Source of the DNA: Candidatus Altimarinota bacterium | GTDB lineage: Bacteria; Patescibacteriota; Gracilibacteria; BD1-5; UBA6164 | DNA: 64,000 nt | NCBI GenBank assembly: GCA_019454605.1 | Contig: JACFNZ010000005.1 | Location: 27,698-91,697 of the forward strand | Direction: 5' to 3' | In this document: one piece after another, positions 19,538-31,475 of the stretch | Position numbering within the stretch: the first letter of the stretch is position 1 | How the letters are laid out: every line of letters begins with the position of its first letter | Program-made: the position numbers and the translations under genes | Notes under the pieces: model-generated | What the model was told of the DNA's origin: nothing | The model's database searches: none | The model's input: the letters and a program-made list of their open reading frames with translations, nothing else

Positions 19538-20998
19538 ATGGCAAAATTTTATGATACTTTATTATGAGAATATATAAAAAATCCTTGAGTCAAAGGGCTT
19601 TCTTTAGATGATATTGCAAGTAAAGAGTTTGATTATAAAATGATTTCATATGATGAAGTGAGTGAAAAACAAACAAAAAATTTTACTGAAGTTGATTTGG
19701 TAACAGCCTCAAAATACTCAGCAGAAGATGTTTATATTACTAATTTAATTTACCAAAAACAATTAAAAGAGTGAGTTGTTGATAATAAAGTTTTAAAAAA
19801 TATTGAAAATCCATTGATAGAAGTATTGAGAGATATTGAAATCAATTGAGTTAAAATAGATCAAAATAAATTAAAACAAATTTGAGTTTTTTTAGAAAAA
19901 GAAATAATAAATCAAGAAAAAATTATTTTTGAAATAGCTTGAGAAGAGTTTAATTTAAAATCACCAAAACAAGTTTGAGAAATACTTTTTGATAAACTAC
20001 AATTACCTCAAGGAAAAAAAACAAAAACTTGATATAGTGTTGACAATGAAGTTTTAGAATATCTAGCACTAGAGCATCCTATAGCAAAACATATAGTTTT
20101 ATATAGATGATATTTTAAGATATTATCAACTTATGTAGAATGACTTTTAAAACTAGTAGATAAAGATACAAAAAAAATTCATACTTCATATAATCAAGCA
20201 GTTACTACAACTTGAAGATTATCATCTACTTCACCAAATTTACAAAATATACCAACTTGAAAAGATGTGTATTGAAGTATTAGAGAAGCTTTTATACCTT
20301 ATAAAGAAAATGATTTAATAGTTTCGTTTGATTACTCACAAATAGAGGTGAGATTACTTGCTATTATGTCTTGAGATGAAAATTTGACTTGAAGTTTTTT
20401 ACAAAATCTTGATATACATAAAATGACTTGATATTTTTTGTTTTGAAAAGATGATATAACTTCTGAGGAAAGAAAAATAGCAAAAGCTGTAAATTTTTGA
20501 GTTATTTATTGAATAAGTCCATTTTGACTTTCAAAAATGATTTGAATTTCTCAAAAACAAGCTAAAGAATATATTGATAAATTTTATGAAAAATACCCAA
20601 AAGTAAAAGATTTTTTTTCTAAAACTATAGAATTTTGTGAAAAAAATCTGTATGTTGAAACTTTATTTTGAAGAAAAAGATTTATTGATTGAATAAACGA
20701 TAGAAATGCAATTATAAAAAAAGCAAAAGAAAGAGAAGCAATTAATATGCCAATCCAATGAACTTCAGCAGATATAATCAAAATTGCAATGATAAAAATT
20801 AATGATTTTTTAATAAAAAATGATTTAAAATCTTGTATGATTATGCAAGTACATGATGAGCTTGTTTTTAATGTAGTAGAAAATGAATTTGAAATAATAA
20901 AAAAAGAAATTCCTTTAATTATGGAAAATATTATTGATGATAAAATAAAGCTAAAAGTTGATATGTGATTTTGAAAAAATTGGGGAGAATGTAAATAA
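19538..20998 (+). CDS. polA: DNA polymerase I, polymerase domain only
   Basis: 486 residues. Polymerase motifs A (DYSQIEVRLLA), B (RKIAKAVNFGVIYGISPFGLS) and C (MQVHDELVF) are all present, and the start (FYDTLLGEYIKNPGVKGLSLDDIA) corresponds to the last third of the 3'-5' exonuclease-like domain. Usual Pol I is 850-930 residues; the 5'-nuclease domain and most of the exonuclease-like domain are missing, and the 100 bases upstream have no matching frame in either code. It therefore could fill gaps but not remove primers or proofread. A separate flap endonuclease elsewhere would be expected. A -10-like TATAAT lies at about 19505. Confidence 0.9.
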
Positions 20999-20999
20999 T

Positions 21000-21932
21000 T
21001 TAAAAATAAATTTTTTTTCAATATTTTTTCATTTTTAAATTTTTAATTTCTTTGATAGTTTTATTATTTTTTCAATTAATAAATTTTAAAATTTCTAAAA
21101 TATTAGCCTCACTTAATCAAATTGTGGAATTGCAATTGGATATATAATAAATGTATCTAATAATTTCTTTTTGTAAAAAAGGGCTTTTATTATTAAAATC
21201 ATCAATATCAAAATAATTTTTTTCATCTAAAAAATGAGTAATTTCTTTATCTAAATGGGTTTTTAATTCATCAAAATAATTTAAAGTATTATTTATATTT
21301 TCTTTAAAGTTTGAATTTATATAAAAAAATTCTGGAATTATTTTATTTCTCAAAAAATTTCTTGAATAAATATTTTCATTATTTGTTTTATCTATTTTAT
21401 ATTCTAAATTATTTTCATCTAAATATTTTAAAATCTCATCTTTTTTTATCTCAATTAAAGGCCTTAAAATATTTCAAGAATCTTTTTTCATATTTATAAG
21501 TCAAGATAACTTACTTCATCTTAGTAAATTAAAAAAGAATGTTTCAATTTTATCATCTAAATGGTGAGCTGTTATTATTTTATTACTTGAGTGTATTTCA
21601 CAAATTGCTTTAAAAAATTGATATCTTTTTTGTCTTGCAAGTTCTTCAATTGATATAGAAGGATAAAGAGTTTTTATTTTATTTATATCTCAAACTCAAA
21701 TCTCAACTTGAAATCATAGTTTTTTTCATAAATCTTCTAAAAATAATTCTTCTTCATCTGACTCTATTCTTAATTTATGATTAAAATAACAAGCAACAAT
21801 ATTTTCTTTGTAGCTTGTTTTTAGTAATTCATACAGTAAAAACATTGAATCAGGTCATGTTGAACAAGCAAGGATTATTTTTTCATCTTTTTTATAATAT
21901 TTATTTAAAAAATTTTCTAAATCTAGTTCCAT
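21000..21932 (-). CDS. tilS: tRNA(Ile)-lysidine synthase
   Basis: 310 residues with the PP-loop ATP-binding motif as STGPDS (residues 24-29; family form SGGxDS) and the conserved HHLDD..ETFFFNLLRG segment and RNFLRNKIIP. TilS changes C34 of tRNA-Ile(CAU) to lysidine so that AUA is read as isoleucine, an essential step in an A/T-rich genome heavy in AUA. The C-terminal domain is shortened relative to E. coli TilS. ATG 21932 overlaps nothing and sits 3 bases after the stop of the RNHCP gene. The convergent polA stop is 2 bases away. Confidence 0.88.
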
Positions 21933-21935
21933 ACT

Positions 21936-22235
21936 TTAAAAATTACTATTTATTTTTTTTACAAAATCTAAATAATTATCATCTGGAGATACTTTATTTA
22001 GTATTTCTTTATTGCATTTTGTGCATTTGTGTTTTATCATCCATCATTTATTTTTTTTGTGGTCAATTCAAATAGGAAGCATTAAAGATTTACAATTAGA
22101 TAACCTATCTCAAGGAAAATTGTCATCTAAATGAAGAGAATAAAGACATTTTGGACAATGATTTCTAGCACTTCAAGAAGGATGATTTGGAACTATATTT
22201 TTACAATTTTGACACTTAAAAGATTCATCAATCAT
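21936..22235 (-). CDS. RNHCP-domain zinc-ribbon protein
   Basis: 99 residues. Zinc-binding pairs C8-x2-C11 and C27-x2-C30 enclose the name-giving RNHCPKC motif (residues 24-30), and a second pair is C-TKC near residue 74. RNHCP proteins are small, widespread and uncharacterised. It is the first gene of a two-gene unit with tilS, with a 3-base gap, which hints at a link to RNA metabolism. Confidence 0.8.
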
Positions 22236-22366
22236 TATAAATCACATATTTTTTAAACTAAATAATTAATTATAAAATATAATAACTTTATTGATTTAAA
22301 AATCAATTGTATTTGACAATTAAAAATAAACTATAAAATAAATTTCATTATTTTTAAAACATTTTA

Positions 22367-22786
22367 ATGAAAAAAAGATTATTATCATCATTTTTACATA
22401 TTATTTTATTTATTTTAATAGAAATAGCATTTGTATTTTTAGTGTTACATGAACTTCCTACTATTAATCTTTTAGAGGAAATATGAATAATTCACTTAGT
22501 TTATTTTTTATTTTTATTTATAGCTTGATATTTGAGGGATTTATTAAAGTGATATAAAACTAGATTTTTAGCTACTTATTTACCTGTATTGTTTCATGTT
22601 TTAGCTCATATTTATATATGACATGAAACAATAGATTTAATTGATAATAATAATCATTGAGATTTATGGTTAATTATTTCAACAATTGTTTTATGAGTTT
22701 TTATATTTATTTGAGAATATTTACTTCATACTAGATATCATTGTGAAACTCATCATAATAAAGTGCATAAACATTGTAAGGATTAA
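22367..22786 (+). CDS. small membrane protein with histidine-rich tail
   Basis: 139 residues, four hydrophobic segments and a C-terminal tail rich in His and Cys (HTRYHCETHHNKVHKHCKD). Such tails usually bind metal. Additional His residues lie between helices (HVLAHIYIGHE). No family recognised. Its stop codon touches the convergent mraY stop with no gap. Confidence 0.55.
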
Positions 22787-23821
22787 TTACAATTTATAAA
22801 CTATTAAACCTATTGCACTTGTAATTATTCAAATAAGCCACATTCTAAAAACTACTGTTTCTTCGCTCCATCAAATAGCTTCTAAGTGATGATGAAAAGG
22901 AGCTATACGAAAAACTTTTTTTCATTTTCTTAATTTTTTTGAAGTAAGTTGAATTATTACAGATAAGGTTTCAAGTATAAATAAACTTCATATTATAATT
23001 AATACAGGGATCGTATTTGTAAGCATTGCCATAATTCATAAATTAGCTCAAAGTGACAAACTCCCAACATCTCACATATAAAATTTAGCAGGTTTTATGT
23101 TATACCACAAAAATGCTACAAGTGCTCAAATAATTGAAACACATAAAGTTGAAAGTAAAAAAAGTCATTGATCATAAGTTATATATCGATAAACTCAGTA
23201 TGCAAAAAGTAATAATCAAGGGGCAAGTCCGTCAAGTCAATCAGTTATATTTACACTATTTGCTCATGCAACAATTATAAAAATAAAAAGAGGAATAAAA
23301 TAAAATCAAAGTTCTAAATTGATTCAAAAAGGTAGATCTAAAACTCTATCTGACCATCAAAGTTTTTGATAAAACCACCAAGCTCAAAGTCAGGCAAATA
23401 TAAGTAAAAATAACATCTTAAACCTTGCAGAAAGTCACTTTGTTCTTCAAATTCATCTCACATTTAAAAAATCATCTATTCATCATAAAATTCAAACACT
23501 AAAAAGTGTAAAAAGTGTTAAATAAGTTTCTTTTTGGTTAAATAAAGAGTTATTTGTAATTCAAAATTTTTGTAATAAAATACTTATTCCTACCATGAAA
23601 AATACTATTATTAAAATAATAGCACCTCACATAGTTGGAGTTCAGGTTTTTGATTTATGGAGTTTTAAAAACTCAACAGCTTTTCAAATAGTTGCTTCTT
23701 CTCTTATTTGTTTTCATATACGATGATTTTTTAGAAATTCTATAAAATAAGGGATTATTAAAAATCAAACTAAAAAAGTTGCAAGAAAAAATGTAAAAAT
23801 AGGTATTAGGTGAGAATTCAT
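22787..23821 (-). CDS. mraY: phospho-N-acetylmuramoyl-pentapeptide-transferase
   Basis: 344 residues, about ten membrane helices and all MraY signatures: KTGTPTMGG, DDFLNVR, NSVNITDGLDGLA, MGDVGSLSLGANLG and APFHHHLEAIGG. MraY transfers phospho-MurNAc-pentapeptide to undecaprenyl phosphate, giving lipid I on the cytoplasmic face. Nearly every motif glycine is TGA. With MurD, FtsW and FtsX in the window this supports a genuine peptidoglycan pathway. Confidence 0.95.
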
Positions 23822-23956
23822 AAATTAAGAGTTAATTTTTATACTATCAAATAATAAGAAAAATACTATTTTAAGCAAATTTTAAAAATATATTTCTTTG
23901 ATTTTTAATACTTTTTAAATATAATCCAAAAAATTATAAAAAATTATAAAAAAAAT

Positions 23957-25843
23957 ATGAATTTAGAAAACATAAGAAATTTTTGTATTATAGCACATAT
24001 AGACCATTGAAAATCTACTTTAGCAGATAGACTTCTTGAAATAACTAAAACTATAGACAAAAGAGATTTAAAATCTCAAACACTTGATTCTATGGATTTA
24101 GAACAAGAAAAATGAATTACAATTAAACTAACTCCTGTTAGAATGAATTGGAAATGATATGAATTAAATATGATTGATACTCCAGGGCATGTTGATTTTC
24201 AATACGAAGTTTCAAGAAGTTTAGCATCAGTTGAATGATGTTTATTAATAGTTGATGCAACTCAATGAATTGAAGCACAAACTCTTTCAAATGTATATCT
24301 AGCTTTAGAAAATAATTTAGATATAATTCCTGTAATAAATAAAATTGATTTACCAGCTGCAGATGTAGAAAAAGTCTCAAATGAAATAGTAAATTTACTT
24401 TGATGTGATAAAGATGAAATTATTTCAGTTTCAGCTAAAACTTGATTAAATGTAGAAAGTGTTCTTGATGCAATAATAAATAGAGTAAGAATTCCGCAAA
24501 TACTAGATAAAGATAACAATTTAAAAGTTTGAGATAGGGAATTAAAAGCACTTGTTTTTGATAGCCAATACGATGCTTATAGATGAGTAGTGTCTTATGT
24601 AAAGGTATTTTCTTGAGAAGTAAAAAAATGAGATACACTTTATTTTTTAAATACTCATAAAAAAATTGAAGCACTTGATGTTGGGTATTTTGCTCCAAAA
24701 TATACTTCAAGCCCAAAAATAGAAAATTGATCTATTTGATATATTGTTAGCTGACTTAAATCAATTCGTGATGCTCAAGTTTGAGATACTGTTTGGAAGG
24801 CAGAAAATATTTCTTGACCAAAATTAAGACCAGAGGAGGCAAAACCTATAGAGTGATTTAAAAAAGTTCAACCTTTTATTTATGCTTGAGTTTTCCCAAT
24901 GGATACTTCAGAACTCCCACAATTTAAAGATGCTTTTGAAAAATTAATGCTAAATGATTCAGCTTTAGTTGTTGAACCAGAAGTTTCATGAGCTTTAGGG
25001 CATTGATATAGATGTTGATTTTTGGGATTATTGCATCTTGATATAGTAAAAGAAAGGCTTTTTAGAGAATCCCAAATGGATGTAATAATTACCTCTCCTC
25101 AAGTTACTTATAAAATACTTAGAATTTGAGATAAAACTTCAGAGTATTCTAGATTTCAACCAAAATTAGTTGATTATAATTGAAAAATATATACAGAGAT
25201 AAATATATCAAATCCAGAAGATTTACCACCAAGAGAACTTTATGAAACTATTAAAGAACCAATTGCAAAATGTGAAATAATAACTCCTAGTGAGTATATT
25301 TGACCTTTAATGCAACTTGCTCAAGAAAGAAGATGAACTTTAATAAATCAAAATTATTTAGATAGTTCAAGAGTTATGATAACATATGAATTACCTATGA
25401 ATGAACTTATTTGAGATTTTTATGATGAATTAAAATCTCTTTCAAGTTGATATGCTTCTATGAATTATGAATTTTTAAAATATAAAGAAGATGATTTAGT
25501 AAAACTAGAAGTTTTAATTGCTTGAGAAAAAGTTGAAGCTCTTGCTTTAATTTGCCATAGAAGTCAAGCTGCTTATTTATGATGAAAAATTACCTCAAAA
25601 CTAAAAGAAGTTGTTCCAAGAGCTTTATTTTCTATAGCTCTTCAAGCATCAGTTTGATGAAGAGTTGTAGCAAGAGAAGATTTATCTGCAATGAGAAAAG
25701 ATGTAACAGCAAAACTTTATTGAGGAGATATTTCAAGAAAAAGAAAATTACTTGAAAAACAAAAAGAGTGAAAGAAAAAAATGAAACAATTTTGAAAAGT
25801 ATCACTTCCTAGTGAAGCTTTTGTTAACTTACTTAAAAAATAA
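23957..25843 (+). CDS. lepA: translation elongation factor 4 (LepA)
   Basis: 628 residues. The GTPase motifs are in order: [16 protein letters not shown] (G1), DTPGHVDF (G3), NKIDLP (G4), SAKTG (G5). The LepA-specific C-terminal domain ([73 protein letters not shown]) is complete. EF4 acts on stalled or initiating ribosomes. Strong terminator after the stop. Confidence 0.96.
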
Positions 25844-25875
25844 AAAAAGACTTATCATTTTGATAAGTCTTTTTT
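25843..25875 (+). terminator. lepA terminator
   Basis: AAAAAAGACTTATCA and TGATAAGTCTTTTTT pair; T6 follows. Confidence 0.8.
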
Positions 25876-25940
25876 CTTACTTTTTTCTTACTATACTTTA
25901 ATATCTTAATTTTAATAAATTTATTTTTTAATTTTTATTT

Positions 25941-26147
25941 ATGCAACAAAAAATTATTTGATTTATAATTTGACTTTTAGTTTGAATCATACTTTGTTAT
26001 TGATACAATAATTTATTTGTAAAAAAAAGTAATAATTTTAGATCATGAAATATGATGAGAAACTGAAATGAAAACTTTAATAAAAGTTGGAGTTGAAGTA
26101 GGGTTTTAGATTGAACACAATATAAAAAACTAGAAAATAAAAATTAA
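25941..26147 (+). CDS. small single-pass membrane protein
   Basis: 68 residues with one N-terminal membrane helix (KIIGFIIGLLVGIILCYGY) and a polar Asn/Ser/Gly tail (NGNENFNKSGSGSR). All glycines are TGA. It is 17 bases before the macA-like gene and co-directional, so probably first in that operon. No family recognised. Confidence 0.6.
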
Positions 26148-26164
26148 TTATTAAACTTTTAAAA

Positions 26165-28246
26165 ATGAAAAATTATTTAAAAAAAATAGATATATTTTAC
26201 TTTACAATTTGAATTTTAATATCTATTTCTTGATATTATAAATTTTATTATCAAACAAATTTACCTTGAAATTTAAATTCGTTAAATAATAATACTACAC
26301 AAGAAGTTATTTCTAGTGATTTAACTCAAACAATTGATACTTATTGAAGTGCTGAACTTATTAATGAACAACAATTAAAATTTTGAAAAAACTGAACTGT
26401 AAAAAAAGTCTTTTTTAAAGATGGAGATAGTATAAAATCTTGAGATATAATAGCTTCTCTAGATTCTACAGATCAAGATTTAGTTGTAGAAGATGCTAAA
26501 ATATCACTTGAAAATGCAAAACTTTCACTATCTGAACTTTATAATAAAGATAATAAAAGCCAAATACTTCAAGCGCAAAATAATATAAAAACTCAAGAAT
26601 TTAATTTAGATATTGCTAAAAAAGAATTAGAAAATCTTAAAATTACTCAAACAAATTCTATAAATGACTTAAAACAAAATATAGAAAATGCTAAAAATGA
26701 TTTAGAAATATCTAAAAAATCATATGATTTAGCACTCAGTGATGCTAGTATTTTAAAAGATAAATTAAATACAGATTATAATTCTCAAACTTCACAAAGA
26801 GAAAATAGTATTTTTCAAATTCAAACAAATATTTACTCTGAAAAAACAAATATTTTAAAATCTTTAGATGATATAGATAAAATACTTGGACAAACTGATA
26901 AAAATAGAGATTTAAATAATGATTTTGAAATATATTTATGAGCAAAAAATACTTCTATAAAAAATGAAGCAGAAAATAATTTATTAAAAACTTATTGATT
27001 ATATAATGATTTTTTAAATAATTTAAATGATTTTGAAAATAAAAAACAAGACTTAGAATATTTAAAAATTTTGCTTTGAGAGATTTCAAATATTTATAAA
27101 AATTTATCTAACACTTCTGATTTGACATATCAAACACGAGATAATTCTATATCTACATCTACTTTTTCTCAGACTCAAATTGACCAAATTAAGTCAAATA
27201 TGCTTTCAATAAAACAATCATCAGAAAGTAAAAGTATTTCAAATCAAAATACAGTAAATACAATAAATAATTTAACTAATTTAGATAATTTAAATACTTC
27301 AAATAATAATCAAATAGAACAAAAAAATGAATCTTTAAAATCTCAAAAAAATTCTTTAGAGCAAAAACAAAATCAATTAAAAACCTTAGAAAATAATCTA
27401 AAAAATACTTTATTTAATAATGAAATTTCTTTAGAAAATAAATTACAATCAATAGAAAATCTAAAAAATCAAATAGAGATAGCAAAACAAAATTTAGATG
27501 ATTTAATTACTTGACCAACAAATGAAAATATTAAAAAAGCACAAAATAATATTACAAGTGCTTCAAATAAACTAGAAAATGCTTTAAAGTGATATAAAGA
27601 TTATAATATAATTGCTCCTTTTGACTGAATTGTAAGAAAAAATGATTTTTTAGTTTGAGATACAATAACTTCAAGTGATACAAAATATGTTTATATTGAA
27701 AACCCAAATTTGATTCAAATTCCAATCTCTTTAGACCAAATCGATATAGTAAAAGTTGAATTGAATACTCCTGTAAAAATTACTTTTGATGCTTATCCTT
27801 CAAAAAAACTTAATTGAATTATTTCAAGTATTGACTTAACTCCTATAAAAAATTCTTGAGTAGTTTCTTATACTGCATATATAACTTTAGATAAAAATAA
27901 TCAAGAACTAAAAGATTTAAAAATAATTTCTTGAATGACTGCAAATATAGAAATAATCACATCATCTAAAGAAAATGTATTAGTTGTTTCTTCTTGAAAT
28001 ATTTTTTCAAAAAATAATAAAACTTATGTTAATTTATTGAAAAATTGAGAAAAAATTCAAACAGAAGTAAAAACTTGAATAACAGCAAATTGAAAAACTG
28101 AAATAATTTCTTGATTAAATAAGTGAGATAAAATATCAGTTATTGAAGTAAAATCATCGACTAATTCAAATTCTCCAAATTCTTTATTTTTAAGTCCTGG
28201 AGGCTCAAGGTGATGAGGAGGATTTTGAACACAAAGAATGAATTAA
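26165..28246 (+). CDS. macA: MacA-like periplasmic adaptor (membrane fusion protein)
   Basis: 693 residues: one N-terminal membrane helix, a split biotinyl-lipoyl domain (VKKVFFKDGDSIKSGDIIASLDSTDQDL at the front; YNIIAPFDGIVRKNDFLVGDTITS at about 470-500), between them a very long Gln/Asn/Lys-rich coiled coil of about 380 residues, then beta-barrel and membrane-proximal domains. The hairpin is several times longer than in E. coli MacA (371 residues in all). The C-terminus is Gly-rich. Followed by the ATPase and permease genes, it should form a MacAB-like exporter. In a cell without an outer membrane the coiled coil may span a thick wall or S-layer; that is inference. Confidence 0.85.
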
Positions 28247-28265
28247 AAAATATTAATAAAAAAAT

Positions 28266-28925
28266 ATGATAGAATTAAAAAATATTAAAAAAATATATAA
28301 ACTTTGAGATACTAATTTAGAAGTTTTAAAATGAATTGATTTAACAATAAATAATTGAGATTTTTTATCAATTATGTGACCATCTTGAAGCTGAAAATCA
28401 ACTTTGATGAATATTATTTGAATGCTTGATGTTCAAACTTCTTGAAATTATATATTTGATGGAGAGTTACTTGATGATTTAAAAGAAGATGAGATCTCAA
28501 AAATTAGATGAAAAAAAATATGATTTATTTTTCAATCATACAACTTAATCCCAAGACTTTCGGTATTAAAACAAGTTATGTTACCTTTATGATACCAAAA
28601 AATTCCAAGAAATAAAAGAAAACAAATAGCACTAAATGCTTTAAAAAAAGTATGACTTGATGATAAAATAAATCATAAACCAACAGAATTATCAGGATGA
28701 CAACAACAAAGAGTTTCTATTGCTAGAGCACTAGCAGTAAATCCATTTATGATTTTAGCAGATGAACCAACTTGAGCACTTGATTCAAAAACTTGAGATG
28801 ATATTATGAAACTTTTAGTTGATTTAAATAACGAATGAAAAACAATTGTTTTAATTACACATGCTAAGGAAGTAGATAACTATGCTAAAAGACATATTGT
28901 ATTAAAAGATTGAAATATTATTTAA
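28266..28925 (+). CDS. ABC transporter ATPase (MacB/LolD type)
   Basis: 219 residues with Walker A (GPSGSGKST), Q-loop (FQSYNLIPRLSV), signature (LSGGQQQRVSIARAL), Walker B (MILADEPTGALD) and H-loop (LITHAKEV). The pattern NLIPRLSV and DEPTGALDSKTG mark the MacB/LolD subfamily that drives export complexes with FtsX-like permeases. Motif glycines are mostly TGA. Eleven bases separate it from the permease gene. Confidence 0.93.
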
Positions 28926-28935
28926 AAATAAAAAA

Positions 28936-30126
28936 ATGTTTACACTAATTGAAAATATTATAAATTCAATAGACTCTATTTTATCAAATAAATTAAGAGC
29001 TACTTTAAGTATGCTTTGAATAATTATTTGAGTTTCATCAGTTATTATTTTAACTGCTATTTGAGATTGAAGTAAACAAACTATCTTAGATAAAGTTGAA
29101 GAAATGTGAACAAATATGCTAACATTAACTTCATGATGATTTGGATCTATAAATTCAAAATCACAACAAACATTTTCTTTAAATGAAAAAACATTAAAAT
29201 CTTTAGAAAATATATCTTGATTAAAAGCTGTTTTACCAATAATTTCTTGAAATTGACAAGTTATATTTGAAAAAAATAATTCTCAATCTCAATTACAATG
29301 AGTTACTAAAAATTATTTTAAAGATAGAAATGTAGAAATAATAGCTTGAAATGATATATCTCAAGAAAATATTGATAATTATGATAAAGTTGCAGTTATT
29401 TGACAAGATGTTTTAACTAACTTATTTAATTGAGAAAATCCAATTTGAAAAAAAATAAAATATTCAAACAATATTTTTGAGGTTATTTGAGTTATTTGAG
29501 AAAATTCTCAACTATCAAATACTATTTTTATACCTATCTCAACAGCTAGTATAAGAATTTTATGACAAAAAAATTATTCTCAAATAATTATTTATGTAGA
29601 GGATTCAACAAAAACTACTCAAAAACAAGAAGAAATTACTCAAAATTTGATAGATTTATACTCTATAACCAATACTCAATCACTACCTTTTCGTATAATA
29701 AATCAATCTCAAATGTTATCTAGTTTATCATCTATTACCGAAACTTTAACTATGTTACTTTCATGAATTGCTTGAATTTCGCTACTTGTTTGAGGGATTT
29801 GAGTTATGAATATTATGCTTGTTTCAGTGAGTGAGAGAACAAAAGAAATTTGAATAAAAAAAGCACTTTGAGCTTTGAAAATAGACATTTTACTTCAATT
29901 TTTAACAGAAAGTTCATTACTTAGTATTTTATGATGATTTATATGAATATTATTTAGTTATTTTGTAGTTTATATACTCTCAATATATGATATAAATGCT
30001 ATTATTTCAATAAAAACTTTAATAATTAGTTTTTGTTTCTCTTTATGAATTTGAATATTTTTTTGAATATTACCAGCATATAAGGCATCAAAACTTAGAC
30101 CGATAGAAGCTTTAAGATTTGAATAA
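28936..30126 (+). CDS. macB: MacB-like ABC permease
   Basis: 396 residues with the MacB/FtsX-like layout: one N-terminal helix, a periplasmic MacB_PCD domain of about 220 residues, then three C-terminal helices ([27 protein letters not shown] is the conserved coupling-helix region, LPAYKASKLRPIEALRFE the typical end). It pairs with the separate ATPase gene just upstream; in E. coli the two are fused. The complex would export a peptide or lipid-type substrate. Confidence 0.92.
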
Positions 30127-30189
30127 AAAAATTTGATTTTATAAAAATTATATATATATTATATATAATATATTTTATAATATTTATAT

Positions 30190-30828
30190 ATGCTTACAAC
30201 TAAACAAGAAAATTTTTTAGATATAATTACTGATTTTATAGGAAGATATTGAAAATCTCCAACTATAGATGAATTACAAACACTTACAAATCAAAAATCA
30301 AAAAGGGGAGTGGTTCAATATTTAGAATCACTTGAGAAAAAATGATTTATTACAAGATGAAGTTGATTTAGAAGTATAAAACTTTGAAATTGAATATGAT
30401 TTCAAACAATATTAAATATCCCTATTTTATGAATAGCAAATGCTGGTAGACCATTATCTTTTGCTGATCAATATGAATATGGATCAATACCTGTTTCTAA
30501 AGAGGTTATTTCTTGAGATCAAAATAATTATTTTTTTGTAAAAGTAGAATGAACCTCTATGAATGAATACAAAATAAACTGAAAATATATAGAAAATTGA
30601 AGTTATGTATTAATTAATAAAAATGAAAAAGTTATAAATACAAAAGATGCTTTTTTATTTGTAGTTGATAATGCTGCAACTTTAAAAATTCCAAAAAAAG
30701 AATGAAATAATTTGTATTTAATCCCAAAATCAAGAGATGATTATCACAAACCAATAATTTTATCTTGAGAAGATGAAGTTGGAATTAATTGAAAAGTAGT
30801 TGATGTATTTAATTTTGAGGCAATATAA
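30190..30828 (+). CDS. lexA: LexA-family SOS repressor
   Basis: 212 residues: N-terminal winged helix (QENFLDIITDFIGRYGKSPTIDELQTLTNQKSKRGVVQYLESLEKKGFI), auto-cleavage site A85-G86 (ANAGRP), and catalytic S123 (GTSMNE) with K166 (ATLKIPKK). In the family RecA filaments stimulate self-cleavage and open the DNA-damage regulon. The S-K spacing (43) is slightly larger than in E. coli (37). No convincing palindrome that could be its own operator stands out in the A/T-only upstream region. Confidence 0.88.
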
Positions 30829-30864
30829 AAAAAATCTATTAACTTTTAAGTTAATAGATTTTTT
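30828..30864. terminator. lexA terminator, bidirectional
   Basis: AAAAATCTATTAACTT and AAGTTAATAGATTTTTT form a 16-bp stem between lexA and the tRNA-Gly gene. Confidence 0.8.
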
Positions 30865-30874
30865 AGTTTCATTA

Positions 30875-30953
30875 TGGAGCGAGGGACCAGGTTTGAACTG
30901 GCACACCCAAGGGTTGAAGCCTTAGTACACTCACTCTTTTATGTTACCCTCGC
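30875..30953 (-). tRNA. tRNA-Gly (anticodon UCA), reads UGA
   Basis: Cloverleaf on the minus strand: acceptor GCGAGGG/CCCTCGC, D-stem ACAT/GTGT, anticodon stem TAAGG/CCTTG with loop CTTCAAC, T-stem GCCAG/CTGGT with loop TTCAAAC, discriminator T and encoded CCA. The anticodon TCA pairs with UGA. U73, G1-C72, C2-G71 and C35 are known bacterial glycine identity elements, which fits glycine rather than tryptophan (G73) or selenocysteine (long extra arm). This is the decoder of the reassigned stop codon used throughout the window. Confidence 0.9.
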
Positions 30954-31020
30954 AAAAACATTTTTAATGTGGAAGTAATATATTAAAAATGTTTTGTTTG
31001 TCAAATTTATTTTTAAGTTT

Positions 31021-31371
31021 TTATGATAAACTATCTATTGCTTCTTTTAAAGTATCAACAGTTGGAACAATTGTAGTTATTCAAACAAGTTCTAACACAT
31101 CTTTTACTCATTCATCACAATTAGATATATACATTTGACTTTCGTTTTCTTCAATATTTGTATAAATATCTGCTATATATCAAATAGATTTAGAATTAAG
31201 ATATTTTAAATTTTTAAAATTAAAAATAATTTTTTTATTTGAAAAATCTCAAATAGCTTTATATAAATCTCAAAAAGTTTTATCAGCATTAGTTTCATCT
31301 AGTTCTCAAGCAAATTCATATATTAAAATACCATTTTCTTCATTTTGTTTTACTTCTATTAAAGTTTCCAT
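31021..31371 (-). CDS. STAS-domain protein (anti-sigma factor antagonist-like)
   Basis: 116 residues forming one STAS domain: ILIYEFAGELDETNADKTF at the start, KIIFNFKNLKYLNSKSIGYIADIY in the middle, with the serine (NSKSIG) that is phosphorylated in SpoIIAA-type proteins, then DVLELVGITTIVPTVDTLKEAI. The family regulates sigma-factor availability by binding anti-sigma factors, or partners with transporters. No kinase/anti-sigma gene is adjacent. Transcribed alone on the minus strand. Confidence 0.82.
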
Positions 31372-31475
31372 ATTATAGTAAATAATTAAATAATAAATAT
31401 TATATCTCTATTATATAGTATTTATTTTTAAAAATCAAATTTTAAAATATTTTTACCTTTTAAATTTTAAAAAAT

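Noticed and set aside
24138..24716. Minus-strand open frames inside lepA
   Set aside because: They are shadows of the well-supported LepA gene with low-complexity translations.
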